This document shows positions 14,160 through 25,556 of a stretch of DNA of 40,607 nt, in pieces. The position numbers and the translations under genes are program-made. Below the pieces are notes generated by a model. That model had not been told where the DNA came from, ran no database searches, and was given only the letters and a program-made list of their open reading frames with translations. This DNA comes from Ignavibacterium sp. (GTDB lineage: Bacteria; Bacteroidota; Ignavibacteria; Ignavibacteriales; Ignavibacteriaceae): NCBI GenBank assembly GCA_025056745.1, contig JANWVQ010000176.1:1-40607 (forward strand). Reading direction: 5' to 3'. How positions within the stretch are numbered: the stretch's first letter is position 1; each line of letters starts with the position of its first letter.

Positions 14160-16073
14160 TTATTTTCTGTTTTTAATCTGATTGTAAAATTCAAGTGCCA
14201 AAGGATTTTTCGGATTCAGTTGTAAACTTTTCTCAAGTGCATAAATAGTTTGTTCAACATTTCCATCCAAATAAAAAGCGCCAGCAAGATTATACCAAAC
14301 TTGATAATCTGCATCACTATATTTCACTGCTTCTTGCAGATAAGGTAGTGATTTTTTGTGGTCATTTAGTTTAAGATAACATTGTCCCAACCATTTGTAA
14401 GTAAAAAAGTCTGGTTTTATGGAATGTAATTTTTGAAGATAAGGAATTGCTGTATCAACCAATCCTTTATCAATTAAATAAGCTGCCACTGTTTTATAAG
14501 GAACATCATAATAAGGTCTCTCTGCGATTATCGCATTCATCTCTCTCAAAAATCCATTAATATCATTCTTTGAAAGATAATATTCAGCCAACATACTATG
14601 ACCAGTTTCCCACATAATTTGTTTATTAAAAATTTGAGCTGCAATCGTGTCAACAATTGAAGTCATTTTGTAATTGAGCATTTTATAATTTGGAGTTCCC
14701 TTCGGGACAAAAGGATATTGACCAGTAAGAACTATTATGGAAAAATTTGCAAGCGTAGAGTCTAACGCAGTAAAAGGAAAGTTTGCTTTAAGTATGCTAT
14801 CAGCTTTCTCTTCTGTTATTTCTGATCTGCGTCCTTTGGGAAGATAATTTCGTTTTTTCATTTCATCAAAAAATGTATCCGCTATAAGTCTATATCCTTC
14901 AATGTTGGGATGAAGATGATCTACAGTGAGATTATATCCAACTAATTGATATGGACTATTTTCTCTGAATACTGAATCAATATTAACAACTGGCACATTG
15001 TATTTTGCTCCAATTTCAGAAATAGCATCATTAATTTTTTGAGGAGCTCTGAATCTTAATGCATCATATTCTTTTGCTAGAAGAAAAAGCTCTTGGGCCT
15101 TTTCAATATTTCCTTTCTGAAGTTCAACATTTGCTTGATTAAAAATTTCTTCAGCGGCAGGATATTTTTCAGTCTTAACTGATACAAAAGGTTTGTGTTC
15201 TCTTAAATTACTTGTCAGTTTTCCTATGATGAGCGGGACATTTTCATTTTTAATCATTTCTACCATATCCGTTATGTTACCTTTAAATTGTTCAATACCA
15301 GCCCAGAACTCATCCGAATCGTAAATTATTAATGAATTCCCAATCATTTGAGACATTAAAGTCTCATTATCTTCTACTTTCTTTTCTCCAAGATCTTTAA
15401 ACAATCCATAAAACCAGCCAATTATATCTCTCAACAACTGTGTAATCTTGAAATTGTATAACCAAAGATAAAGATTGACTAAATGTCTGGATTTCCCCAT
15501 TGAAACTGTTGAACCAACACCAAGAGCACCGTAGTATTCGTTATGTCCAGCATAAATTAAAATTAAATCAGGCTTTTGCTCCAAAACAGCTGGAAGAAAA
15601 TCTCTAAGTGTATATGAATTTATAGCAGAAATCCCGAGATTTATAACTTCAACATTATTTTCAGGATATAGTAATTCAAGTTTTCTTTTCAATTGTCTTG
15701 GAAAAGAGGCATTTGGGACATAAGGCCATCCGGCGGTAGAACTACCACCAAAAGCAAAAACTCTGAATGTGTTAGGTTTCTTTACTTTATCAAATCCATC
15801 TGGCAATGCTGAAGGTACTGATCTCGTCCCGTAAAAATATTTATGAGGAATTTCTGGATTTAGAAAAAGTTTATCAGAGTGATAATCTGTTATTGTTTTG
15901 AAAATAGTAAAATCGCGTCCATAATTTACAATTCGAAGTGTTATTTCAATTAATACAAAAAACATTATTGGAATTAGAATCAAAATAAGATAAAACCATT
16001 TAGGAGGTTTTTTTATTACAGAGTTTCTTGTATTAGAATTATTTGATTTAAGATGTTTTTTCTTCATATTCAA
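14160..16073 (-). CDS. Membrane-anchored SGNH hydrolase with C-terminal TPRs
   Basis: 637 residues. A basic N-terminus and one membrane segment at about 27-48 (FYLILILIPIMFFVLIEITL) anchor the protein. The hydrolase part shows the four SGNH blocks: FAFGGSSTAGW with likely catalytic Ser111, INLGISAINSYT (about 145-156, Gly block), YAGHNEYYG (about 174-182, Asn178) and DHLHPN with Asp385 and His388. From about residue 480 to the end are TPR-like helices, the best being YQVWYNLAGAFYLDGNVEQT and the following ALEKSLQLNPKNPLALEFYN. It probably removes an acyl group from an envelope polysaccharide or lipid at the periplasmic face; substrate unknown. It converges with the sugE remnant and is divergent from the isomerase gene. 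Confidence 0.75.
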   Translation of the reverse strand: MNMKKKHLKSNNSNTRNSVIKKPPKWFYLILILIPIMFFVLIEITLRIVNYGRDFTIFKTITDYHSDKLFLNPEIPHKYFYGTRSVPSALPDGFDKVKKPNTFRVFAFGGSSTAGWPYVPNASFPRQLKRKLELLYPENNVEVINLGISAINSYTLRDFLPAVLEQKPDLILIYAGHNEYYGALGVGSTVSMGKSRHLVNLYLWLYNFKITQLLRDIIGWFYGLFKDLGEKKVEDNETLMSQMIGNSLIIYDSDEFWAGIEQFKGNITDMVEMIKNENVPLIIGKLTSNLREHKPFVSVKTEKYPAAEEIFNQANVELQKGNIEKAQELFLLAKEYDALRFRAPQKINDAISEIGAKYNVPVVNIDSVFRENSPYQLVGYNLTVDHLHPNIEGYRLIADTFFDEMKKRNYLPKGRRSEITEEKADSILKANFPFTALDSTLANFSIIVLTGQYPFVPKGTPNYKMLNYKMTSIVDTIAAQIFNKQIMWETGHSMLAEYYLSKNDINGFLREMNAIIAERPYYDVPYKTVAAYLIDKGLVDTAIPYLQKLHSIKPDFFTYKWLGQCYLKLNDHKKSLPYLQEAVKYSDADYQVWYNLAGAFYLDGNVEQTIYALEKSLQLNPKNPLALEFYNQIKNRK

Positions 16074-16188
16074 CTTTTCAAAATTATTATTAGTTTATTA
16101 AAATCTTTAAATATGAAAACATTATTTCCTTTAAGACGCAAGTCAAATTTAGTAAATTGAGTATTATAAAAAGTCGAAATAAACTCTG

Positions 16189-18039
16189 ATGAAAATTTCT
16201 TTTTATGCAGTATTACTGATAATTTTTCTTCAATCAATTACAATTGGTCAAACTTTATCTAAACCGTACGTCGCAAAAGTTGGAACAAAATTTATATCTG
16301 ATTCAGAATTTCTTGAAAGATATGAATTTACACCAGGATTTAGAAGACATATTAAACAATTAGATGATTCGAATAAACTTGAATTTTTATTTACTTTAAT
16401 TGCTGAAAAGCTATTTGCTCTTGAGGCAAAAAGTATTGGATTAGACACAACAGAAGTAATTCGCTTTTCAAAAAAAGCATTTGAAAGAATTTTCGTTAGA
16501 GACAAATTATTCCAAGAAGAAATAAGAAAAAAAATTACCATCACTGATGATGAAATAACTGAAGCAACTATAAAAAACAACTCAAAACTTTATGTAAAAT
16601 TTCTTTTTTCAAATGATAAAGAGGAAATTGAACAACTTTATGATTTCTTAAAAAATGGCGTAGAATTCGATTCTATCTTGATTGAAAGCCCTGAATATGA
16701 TGAACAAAAAGAACCGATTGAAGTTTTATTTGGTCAGATGGATGAGTTTATCGAAGACTCATTGTATAAACTAAATGTAGGTCAATTCACAAAACCAATT
16801 CTAACACCTGATGGTTGGTATATTTTCAAACTTGTCAATAAATCTCAGAACCTTTTCATAACAAACGATGATAAAGAAAATGCAAAAAAAACTGTTATCC
16901 GAATAGTTGAAAACAGAAAACTGATTCAACGTCAAAAAGAATTCTACAAAGAATATTTTCAAAACAAAAAAGTTGATGTTGATCCAAAGTTGTTTGAAAT
17001 TTTAGCACAAAAGATTTCATCAATTTTTGAAAACAAAAGAAAAAACTTTTCTTACAAAGAAAATCAACCAACTTATCTTGATGCTTATGATATTATCAAA
17101 CTTGAAAATGAAATTTCTTATAATAACCTCGTATCACCTTTTATAATTTTTGAACAAGATCCTATTTCTTTCAGAGAATTTATTCGAAATCTCGCCTTCG
17201 ATGGTTTTAATTCAAAAGAATATAAAATTAATATCATTCGTGCCTCGTTAGATTTCTACACTAAAAGATTTATCGAGCACGAATTCTTTTATCGAGAAGG
17301 ACTAAAGAGGGGATATCATAAAAATCCAGATGTAGTCAGTGAAGTTGAAAAATGGCTTGATAATTATCTTTTTCAAATGTTTCAAAATCAAATTATAGAT
17401 TCTATTCAAGTATCCGATGATGAAATAAAAGCTCTTTACGAATCTCAAAATAAACCAAAAGAGTTTACTACCGTTGTTAATATCATAGAAGTTTTGACAG
17501 ATGATTTGAATATAGTTGATACTGTTTTAAATGAAATAAAAAGAGGAACAGATATAAGATTGCTTGCAGCCCGATATAGTATCAGAGAATTCACAAAAGG
17601 CAGAAATGGTGAATTTGGTAGATTTCCTGTTACCTCATTCGGAGAAATAGGGAAGATAGCCGAAAAAATGCAAGTAGGAGAAATATATGGACCTTTGAAA
17701 GTTCCTGAAGGATATTCAATATTCAAATTAATAGAAAAAGATACTGCTTATGTAGAAAAGCCTAAACCTTTCGAACAAGTTAAAGAACAATATAGACAGG
17801 AACTTGCATTTGAAAAATCCAGGTTGAAGTTAAATGAACTTACCTACAATCTTGCATTGAAATACAACATCGAGCTAAATATTCAGGAACTTGATAAAAT
17901 AAAAGTTACAAGATTGCCAAGTTTCGGTATAAGAAATCTTGGTTTTGGTGGGAAAATTACTGCTGTTCCAATACTTGCTCCAAACTTCGAATGGGCATAT
18001 CGATGGATTCAAACTCAAAACAAGAAAATTCTACCATAA
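16189..18039 (+). CDS. Periplasmic peptidyl-prolyl isomerase, parvulin type (PpiC/SurA-like)
   Basis: 616 residues with a signal peptide (MKISFYAVLLIIFLQSITIG). An N-terminal SurA-type helical region follows. Two parvulin-like regions are seen: one at about 130-225 (KLYVKFLFSNDKEEI to GWYIFKLVNKSQN) that looks reduced, and one at about 425-525 with the more complete pattern, LLAARYSIREFTKGRNGEFG, then MQVGEIYGPLKVPEGYSIFK. It would help outer membrane and periplasmic proteins fold. It is upstream of topA on the same strand but 124 bases apart, with a promoter-like element in between, so probably a separate unit. The exact subfamily is uncertain. Confidence 0.78.
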   Translation: MKISFYAVLLIIFLQSITIGQTLSKPYVAKVGTKFISDSEFLERYEFTPGFRRHIKQLDDSNKLEFLFTLIAEKLFALEAKSIGLDTTEVIRFSKKAFERIFVRDKLFQEEIRKKITITDDEITEATIKNNSKLYVKFLFSNDKEEIEQLYDFLKNGVEFDSILIESPEYDEQKEPIEVLFGQMDEFIEDSLYKLNVGQFTKPILTPDGWYIFKLVNKSQNLFITNDDKENAKKTVIRIVENRKLIQRQKEFYKEYFQNKKVDVDPKLFEILAQKISSIFENKRKNFSYKENQPTYLDAYDIIKLENEISYNNLVSPFIIFEQDPISFREFIRNLAFDGFNSKEYKINIIRASLDFYTKRFIEHEFFYREGLKRGYHKNPDVVSEVEKWLDNYLFQMFQNQIIDSIQVSDDEIKALYESQNKPKEFTTVVNIIEVLTDDLNIVDTVLNEIKRGTDIRLLAARYSIREFTKGRNGEFGRFPVTSFGEIGKIAEKMQVGEIYGPLKVPEGYSIFKLIEKDTAYVEKPKPFEQVKEQYRQELAFEKSRLKLNELTYNLALKYNIELNIQELDKIKVTRLPSFGIRNLGFGGKITAVPILAPNFEWAYRWIQTQNKKILP

Positions 18040-18102
18040 AAATTTTTTAATACAAAAAACATCTTTCGAAATAAAAATAAAACAGTTTAGGAAGATTATT
18101 TG

Positions 18103-18136
18103 TTTGGAATTTATAAAAAAGAAAGATGTAATTTTG
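18103..18136 (+). promoter_or_regulatory. Candidate FCB-type promoter of topA
   Basis: TTTG at 18103-18106 and TAATTTTG at 18129-18136, 22 bases apart, fit the -33/-7 pattern TTTG and TAnnTTTG of Bacteroidota housekeeping promoters; the next bases CA continue the known TAnnTTTGC form. The -7 element lies 28 bases before the topA ATG. A 9-bp inverted repeat ACATCTTTC (18059-18067) / GAAAGATGT (18121-18129) overlaps it and could be an operator. Confidence 0.5.
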
Positions 18137-18163
18137 CATTCGCTTTAAAAAAGAAAAGGTATT

Positions 18164-20491
18164 ATGGCAAAAAATCTTTTAATAGTAGAATCTCCGGCAA
18201 AAGCAAAAACAATTGAGTCATATCTGGGAAAAGAGTTCATAGTAGCTTCTTGCTATGGGCATATCAGAGACTTGAGTAAAAAAAATATGGGAATTGATAT
18301 AAAAAATGGATTTACTCCAACATATAAAATTCCCGAAGATAAAGCCAAAGTTGTAAAAGAATTAAAAAAGCTATCAGAAAAAGCAGATTATGTTTGGCTT
18401 GCAACAGATGAAGATCGAGAAGGAGAGGCAATTTCTTGGCACTTAAAAGAAGTTCTTGAACTACCAGATAAAAAAATAAAAAGAATCGTTTTTGATGAAA
18501 TTACAAAAAACGCAATTCAACAGGCTGTTGCTAATCCAAGAAACATTGACTATAATTTAGTTGATGCCCAACAAGCCCGCAGAGTTTTAGACAGAATTGT
18601 TGGATTTGAACTTTCTCCAATTCTTTGGCGAAAAATTCGAACTAAACTTTCTGCAGGAAGAGTGCAATCTGTAGCAGTTAGATTAATAGTTGAACGTGAA
18701 AGAGAGATTGATTCTTTCGTTCCAGAATCGAGATACAAAGTAACCGCTATTTTTCTAACAAATAACGGAAAAACTCAAATTCTTAAGGCGGAATTACCAG
18801 AATTTTTGAAGGATGAATCCGAAGTAAAAGAATTCTTGAATAAATGTAAATCCGCAGATTTTATAGTTGATTCAGTCGAGAAAAAACCTTTCAAACGCTC
18901 TCCTGCTCCACCTTTTACAACATCAACTTTGCAACAGGAAGCAGCACGAAAACTAAGATTTTCAGTCTCAAAAACTATGTTGATCGCGCAGAGATTATAT
19001 GAATCTGGACACATAACCTATATGCGAACTGATTCTGTCAACTTATCAGATTTTGCATTATCTGCTGCTGAAGAATCAATCAAAAAAGATTTTGGAAGCG
19101 AATACTCTCAACCAAGGAAATATCAGACAAAATCTGCAACAGCTCAGGAAGCTCACGAGGCAATAAGGCCAACTGATTTTTCAAAAGAATCAATTCCAGG
19201 TTCAAAAGATGAACAAAATCTTTATCAATTAATTTGGAAACGTGCAATTGCTTCTCAGATGAGTGATGCACAATTAGAAAGAACAACAATTAATATTAAA
19301 ATTTCAAATACTAATAACTATTTCGTCGCAAAAGGGGAAGTCATTTTATTTGATGGTTTTCTTAAAGTTTATCTTGAAAGTAGTGATGAAGAATCAGAAG
19401 AAAACGGTTTTGATTCAATTTTGCCATCAGTTAAAAACGGTGATCAGCTCGAACTAAAAGAAATAACAGCAACTGAAAGATTCACCCGCCCACCTGCAAG
19501 ATACAACGAAGCCTCTTTAGTAAAAAAATTAGAAGAACTCGGAATTGGAAGACCTTCAACATACGCCCCAACAATTAGCACAATTCAAAAGAGAGGTTAT
19601 GTTCTCAAAGAAGATCGTGAAGGTAAAGAAAGAGAATACAAAGTTTTTCAACTTGATGATAAAAGAACAATCACAGAATTCACAAAAACTGAAATCTATG
19701 GCTCAGAGAAACAGAAACTATTTCCCTCTGATTTAGCAATGTTAGTTACTGATTTTTTAATGAAGCACTTTCCTCAAATAATGGATTATCAATTTACAGC
19801 AAAGGTCGAGGAGGAGTTGGATGAAATTGCTTTAGGTAAAATCAAATATCAGGAAATGTTAAGTGAATTTTATCCAACATTTCACAGTAAAGTCGAAGAA
19901 ACTATTGAAACAAGTGATCGAGTAAGCGGTGAAAGAATTCTTGGAATTGATCCATCAACAGGGAAAACTGTTTCAGTTAGAATGGCTCGATTTGGACCTG
20001 TTGCACAACTTACTAATCCAAATGATCCCAATGAAGCGCCTGTTTATGCTGGATTAAGAAAAGATCAAAAATTAGAAACCATAACTTTAGAAGAAGCTTT
20101 AGAATTATTTAAACTTCCAAGAGTTGTTGGCGAATTAGATGGTAAAGAAATAATAGCTTCAATTGGAAGATTTGGCCCTTATATCAAATATGACAATAAA
20201 TTCATATCAATTAAAAACAAGTTTGATCCTCATACAATCACATTAGAAGAAGCAATTTCAGTGATAGATGAAAAACAAAAAGCAGATTCAGAAAAATATG
20301 TAAAAATATTTGATGAGGATCCTAAATATCAAATACTAAAAGGTCGTTGGGGCGTTTACCTCAGAGCCGGAGATAAAAACGTAAAATTACCTAAAGATAG
20401 AGATCCTTTGTCATTTACTTTTGAGGAAGTTGTAAAATTGGCTGAAGAATCTTCTTCTTCAAAATCTAAGAAAAGAAAAAAAAGTAAATAG
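18164..20491 (+). CDS. topA: DNA topoisomerase I
   Basis: 775 residues, normal length. The Toprim domain opens LLIVESPAKAKTIESYLG (residues 5-22) and has the metal-binding triad in ATDEDREGEA (Asp82, Asp84, Glu86). The catalytic tyrosine is Tyr286 in ITYMRTDSVNLS. The C-terminus, from about 600, carries Topo_C repeats (GKTVSVRMARFGPVAQL, IGRFGPYIKYDNKFI and GRWGVYLRAG) and a basic tail rather than zinc fingers. It relaxes negative supercoils by passing a single strand through a transient 5'-phosphotyrosine nick. It is followed 9 bases later by the carboxypeptidase gene, probably cotranscribed by chance. Confidence 0.96.
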   Translation: MAKNLLIVESPAKAKTIESYLGKEFIVASCYGHIRDLSKKNMGIDIKNGFTPTYKIPEDKAKVVKELKKLSEKADYVWLATDEDREGEAISWHLKEVLELPDKKIKRIVFDEITKNAIQQAVANPRNIDYNLVDAQQARRVLDRIVGFELSPILWRKIRTKLSAGRVQSVAVRLIVEREREIDSFVPESRYKVTAIFLTNNGKTQILKAELPEFLKDESEVKEFLNKCKSADFIVDSVEKKPFKRSPAPPFTTSTLQQEAARKLRFSVSKTMLIAQRLYESGHITYMRTDSVNLSDFALSAAEESIKKDFGSEYSQPRKYQTKSATAQEAHEAIRPTDFSKESIPGSKDEQNLYQLIWKRAIASQMSDAQLERTTINIKISNTNNYFVAKGEVILFDGFLKVYLESSDEESEENGFDSILPSVKNGDQLELKEITATERFTRPPARYNEASLVKKLEELGIGRPSTYAPTISTIQKRGYVLKEDREGKEREYKVFQLDDKRTITEFTKTEIYGSEKQKLFPSDLAMLVTDFLMKHFPQIMDYQFTAKVEEELDEIALGKIKYQEMLSEFYPTFHSKVEETIETSDRVSGERILGIDPSTGKTVSVRMARFGPVAQLTNPNDPNEAPVYAGLRKDQKLETITLEEALELFKLPRVVGELDGKEIIASIGRFGPYIKYDNKFISIKNKFDPHTITLEEAISVIDEKQKADSEKYVKIFDEDPKYQILKGRWGVYLRAGDKNVKLPKDRDPLSFTFEEVVKLAEESSSSKSKKRKKSK

Positions 20492-20500
20492 AGTAAGAGT

Positions 20501-21985
20501 ATGAGTAAGATATTTTTTATTCTTTTGATATTGTTGATTTCTAAACATTATCCACAAAATCTTCCGCTCGAAGAAAACAAATACCAATATCCAACTTCTC
20601 ACAAACAATTGTCAGAATTTGTTAAAAAGCTTGATGAATCTTCAGACCTTTTGAATGTTGAAGAAATTGGGAGATCAGTTGAGGGCAGAGAAATTTTTGC
20701 ATTAAAGTTTTCAAAAAATCAATTCGGTAAAGATGAAAGTAAACTTCGTATTTTATTTTTCGCTCAACAGCACGGCAATGAACAGTCAGGAAAAGAAGGT
20801 GCTTTGCTTCTTGCTTATAAATTAATACAAAAAGAAAATAGCCATCTTTTTGATAAAATTGATTTAGCAATAGTCCCTCAGGTTAATCCTGATGGTTCAG
20901 AAGTAAATAAAAGAAGAAATGCTAACAACGTTGATCTGAACCGTAATCATTTATTAATTGATCAACCTGAGGTAAAAGCTCTTCATAATTTTTTCTATAA
21001 ATATTACTTTGAAGTCACTTTAGATGTTCACGAATACAGTCCTTATTCACAAGATTGGAGAGATTATGGTTATATCAAACGAGCAGATGAACAATTAGGT
21101 TTACTGAGTAACATAAACATATCTGAAAAAATCCTGAGCTATTCCAAGCAAAAAGTATTACCATTTATATCTAATGCCCTTCAAGAAAAAAATTACTCAT
21201 TTAATGAATATGTTGTTGGTGGCCCACCAAATTTAGAGAGGTTAAGACACAGCACTGTTGATATAAATGATGGTCGTCAAAGTTTTGGAATATTGAACAC
21301 ACTTTCTTTTATACTCGAAGGTAAAAATGGGAAAGATAATTTCATTGATAATATCAAAAGAAGAGCAGAGGGACAATATGAAGCAATGCTTGCTTTGTTA
21401 AGGTTTTGTTATATCAATTCAGAGGAAATTAAAGAATTGATCACCACAGAACGCAAAAATCTTATTTACGACTATTCACCAATCATAGTTCAGATGGATC
21501 ACTTTAAAGATGGATCGAAGTTTAATTTACCAGTTACAAATGCACAGAATGAAATAGACACAACAATTCAAATAGATAATTATAATCCACAAGTAAAAAA
21601 AATTTTAGAAGTCCCTCAACCTGATGCATATTTAGTTCCAAAGGCTTGTAGTCTATCAGTAGAGTTCTTAAATAACCATAAAATTGAATACAATGATAAT
21701 TTACCTGAATTAGGCACGCTACAGATTTATCAAATAGAATCGATTGATACTATTGAAATTGAAGGTGAAAAATTTGGAAATCCTAATGTTATTATCACTG
21801 AAAAGAAAATATCAGAAATAGATCGAGAAAAGTATTACATTGTTCCACTTAATCAAGTTAAAAGAAAAGTAATTTCCTTAGCTTTTGAACCGCAATCGAT
21901 GTTTGGTTTAAGAAATTATGATAAATATAAAAAACTTTTACAAGTAGGAACGGCCTATCCAATTTTCAGATTCTTTAAAGATTGA
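20501..21985 (+). CDS. Secreted zinc carboxypeptidase (M14 family)
   Basis: 494 residues with a signal peptide (MSKIFFILLILLISKH). The M14 zinc ligands are His91 and Glu94 in FAQQHGNEQSGKEG and His177 in LDVHEYSP; Arg148 in NNVDLNRN fits the substrate carboxylate-binding position and Glu273 in FILEGKNGKDN the catalytic general base. The rest, residues 330-494, is a beta-rich C-terminal domain without known role. It would trim C-terminal residues from peptides outside the inner membrane. The gene follows topA closely and converges with katG across a shared terminator. Confidence 0.85.
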   Translation: MSKIFFILLILLISKHYPQNLPLEENKYQYPTSHKQLSEFVKKLDESSDLLNVEEIGRSVEGREIFALKFSKNQFGKDESKLRILFFAQQHGNEQSGKEGALLLAYKLIQKENSHLFDKIDLAIVPQVNPDGSEVNKRRNANNVDLNRNHLLIDQPEVKALHNFFYKYYFEVTLDVHEYSPYSQDWRDYGYIKRADEQLGLLSNINISEKILSYSKQKVLPFISNALQEKNYSFNEYVVGGPPNLERLRHSTVDINDGRQSFGILNTLSFILEGKNGKDNFIDNIKRRAEGQYEAMLALLRFCYINSEEIKELITTERKNLIYDYSPIIVQMDHFKDGSKFNLPVTNAQNEIDTTIQIDNYNPQVKKILEVPQPDAYLVPKACSLSVEFLNNHKIEYNDNLPELGTLQIYQIESIDTIEIEGEKFGNPNVIITEKKISEIDREKYYIVPLNQVKRKVISLAFEPQSMFGLRNYDKYKKLLQVGTAYPIFRFFKD

Positions 21986-22046
21986 CAACTTACAAATCTG
22001 TAATAAAAGAAGTTTATATGAATTTTTTCAACTATTATAATAATTA

Positions 22047-22092
22047 AAAAAGGCTACCTCAGATTTTTTAAGATGATTGAGGCAGCCTTTTT
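22047..22092. terminator. Bidirectional terminator between carboxypeptidase and katG
   Basis: 15-base arms (22047-22061 and 22078-22092) pair with one mismatch: an A-rich side plus GGCT and CCTC on the left, GAGG and AGCC plus TTTTT on the right. The A and T tracts on the two sides make it work for both convergent genes. Confidence 0.9.
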
Positions 22093-22129
22093 AAAGATTC
22101 TAACTAAATATTACTTTACTTCTAAATTG

Positions 22130-24492
<2,363 letters not shown>

Positions 24493-25434
24493 ATGACTCT
24501 TACTCAACTCGAATATCTTTTAGCAGTAGAAAAGTTCGGGAATTTTTCAGAGGCTGCTAAAAGTTGTTTTGTTACTCAACCAACATTAAGTATGCAAATA
24601 AGCAAACTTGAATCAGAACTCGGAGTCATAATATTCAAAAGAGACAGACTACCTATAAAACCAACAGAAATTGGGAAAAAAATCATTGATCAGGCAAAAC
24701 AAATTATAAAAGAAAAAGAAAGATTGTTTGTCATTTTACAAATTGAAAAAGGTGAATTCGTTGGCTCTTTGAGAATCGCTGTTATTCCCACTGTATCATC
24801 ATATTTATTACCTCTGTTTTTGAAAAATTTTACCCAAAAATATCCTAAAGTTGAACTTATTATCGATGAAGTCACAACAGATGAAGTAATTAAAGGTTTA
24901 GAGGATGAAACATTTGATCTCGGAATTATCGCTCTTCGTTCAAATCATAAAAATTTTATAACAGAAACTCTTTACTATGAACCTTTTGTTGCATTTCTTC
25001 CAGTAGATCATAAGCTTATGGAAAAAGAAAAACTATCTCAAGAGGATTTAATTGTTCAAGATTTTCTTTTACTTAAAGAAGGTCACTGTTTGAGAGAACA
25101 AACTCTTGTTGTATGCAAAAAGACAGAGAGTAGTTGGATTGAAAAAAGTAATAATGTAATTTTTGAAAGTGGTAATCTGGAAACTATAATAAAATTAGTT
25201 GATCAAAATTTCGGAATGACTTTACTTCCTTACTTAGCTTTGAATTATATTAAAGACAAAAAGAAACTTAAGCAAATTAAAGAATTCTCTGAGCCAGTTC
25301 CAAAAAGAGAGATAGGATTTATTTATTCAAACACTTTCATAAAAAAACATTTACTTCAATCATTAAAGGAAGAAATTTTAAAAGTAATTCCAGAGGAATT
25401 AATATCAAACAAAAATGGATTAATTGTTCATTAA
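24493..25434 (+). CDS. oxyR: Peroxide-sensing LysR-type regulator OxyR
   Basis: 313 residues. The N-terminal LysR helix-turn-helix spans about residues 1-60 (FSEAAKSCFVTQPTLSMQIS); the substrate-binding-like domain follows from about 90. The redox motif EGHCLREQTLVVC holds Cys199 and Cys208, at the same numbers as in E. coli OxyR, the pair that forms a disulphide with peroxide. Divergent from katG and thus likely its activator. Autorepression is likely given the inverted repeat just upstream. A typical single-gene regulator. Confidence 0.93.
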   Translation: MTLTQLEYLLAVEKFGNFSEAAKSCFVTQPTLSMQISKLESELGVIIFKRDRLPIKPTEIGKKIIDQAKQIIKEKERLFVILQIEKGEFVGSLRIAVIPTVSSYLLPLFLKNFTQKYPKVELIIDEVTTDEVIKGLEDETFDLGIIALRSNHKNFITETLYYEPFVAFLPVDHKLMEKEKLSQEDLIVQDFLLLKEGHCLREQTLVVCKKTESSWIEKSNNVIFESGNLETIIKLVDQNFGMTLLPYLALNYIKDKKKLKQIKEFSEPVPKREIGFIYSNTFIKKHLLQSLKEEILKVIPEELISNKNGLIVH

Positions 25435-25526
25435 TTTCTCAATTTAAATTTTGATTGAAAATAAATTCTTCAACCCATACCTGTTTATATTGTTTTAATA
25501 TCACTTCCAAATTTGTTTTTTTATTA

Positions 25527-25534
25527 TATGTTTG
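25527..25534 (+). promoter_or_regulatory. -7-like element TATGTTTG upstream of L,D-transpeptidase
   Basis: TATGTTTG fits TAnnTTTG. It lies 22 bases before ATG 25557 but inside the longer reading that starts at 25455, so it favours the ATG at 25557 as the true start. No matching TTTG was found 19-22 bases upstream. Confidence 0.35.
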
Positions 25535-25556
25535 TAAAAGCAAAACCGATACAATT

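Noticed and set aside
25455-25556. 34-residue N-terminal extension of the L,D-transpeptidase
   Set aside because: It puts a Cys-rich unstructured stretch in front of a good signal segment, and a -7-like promoter element lies inside it.
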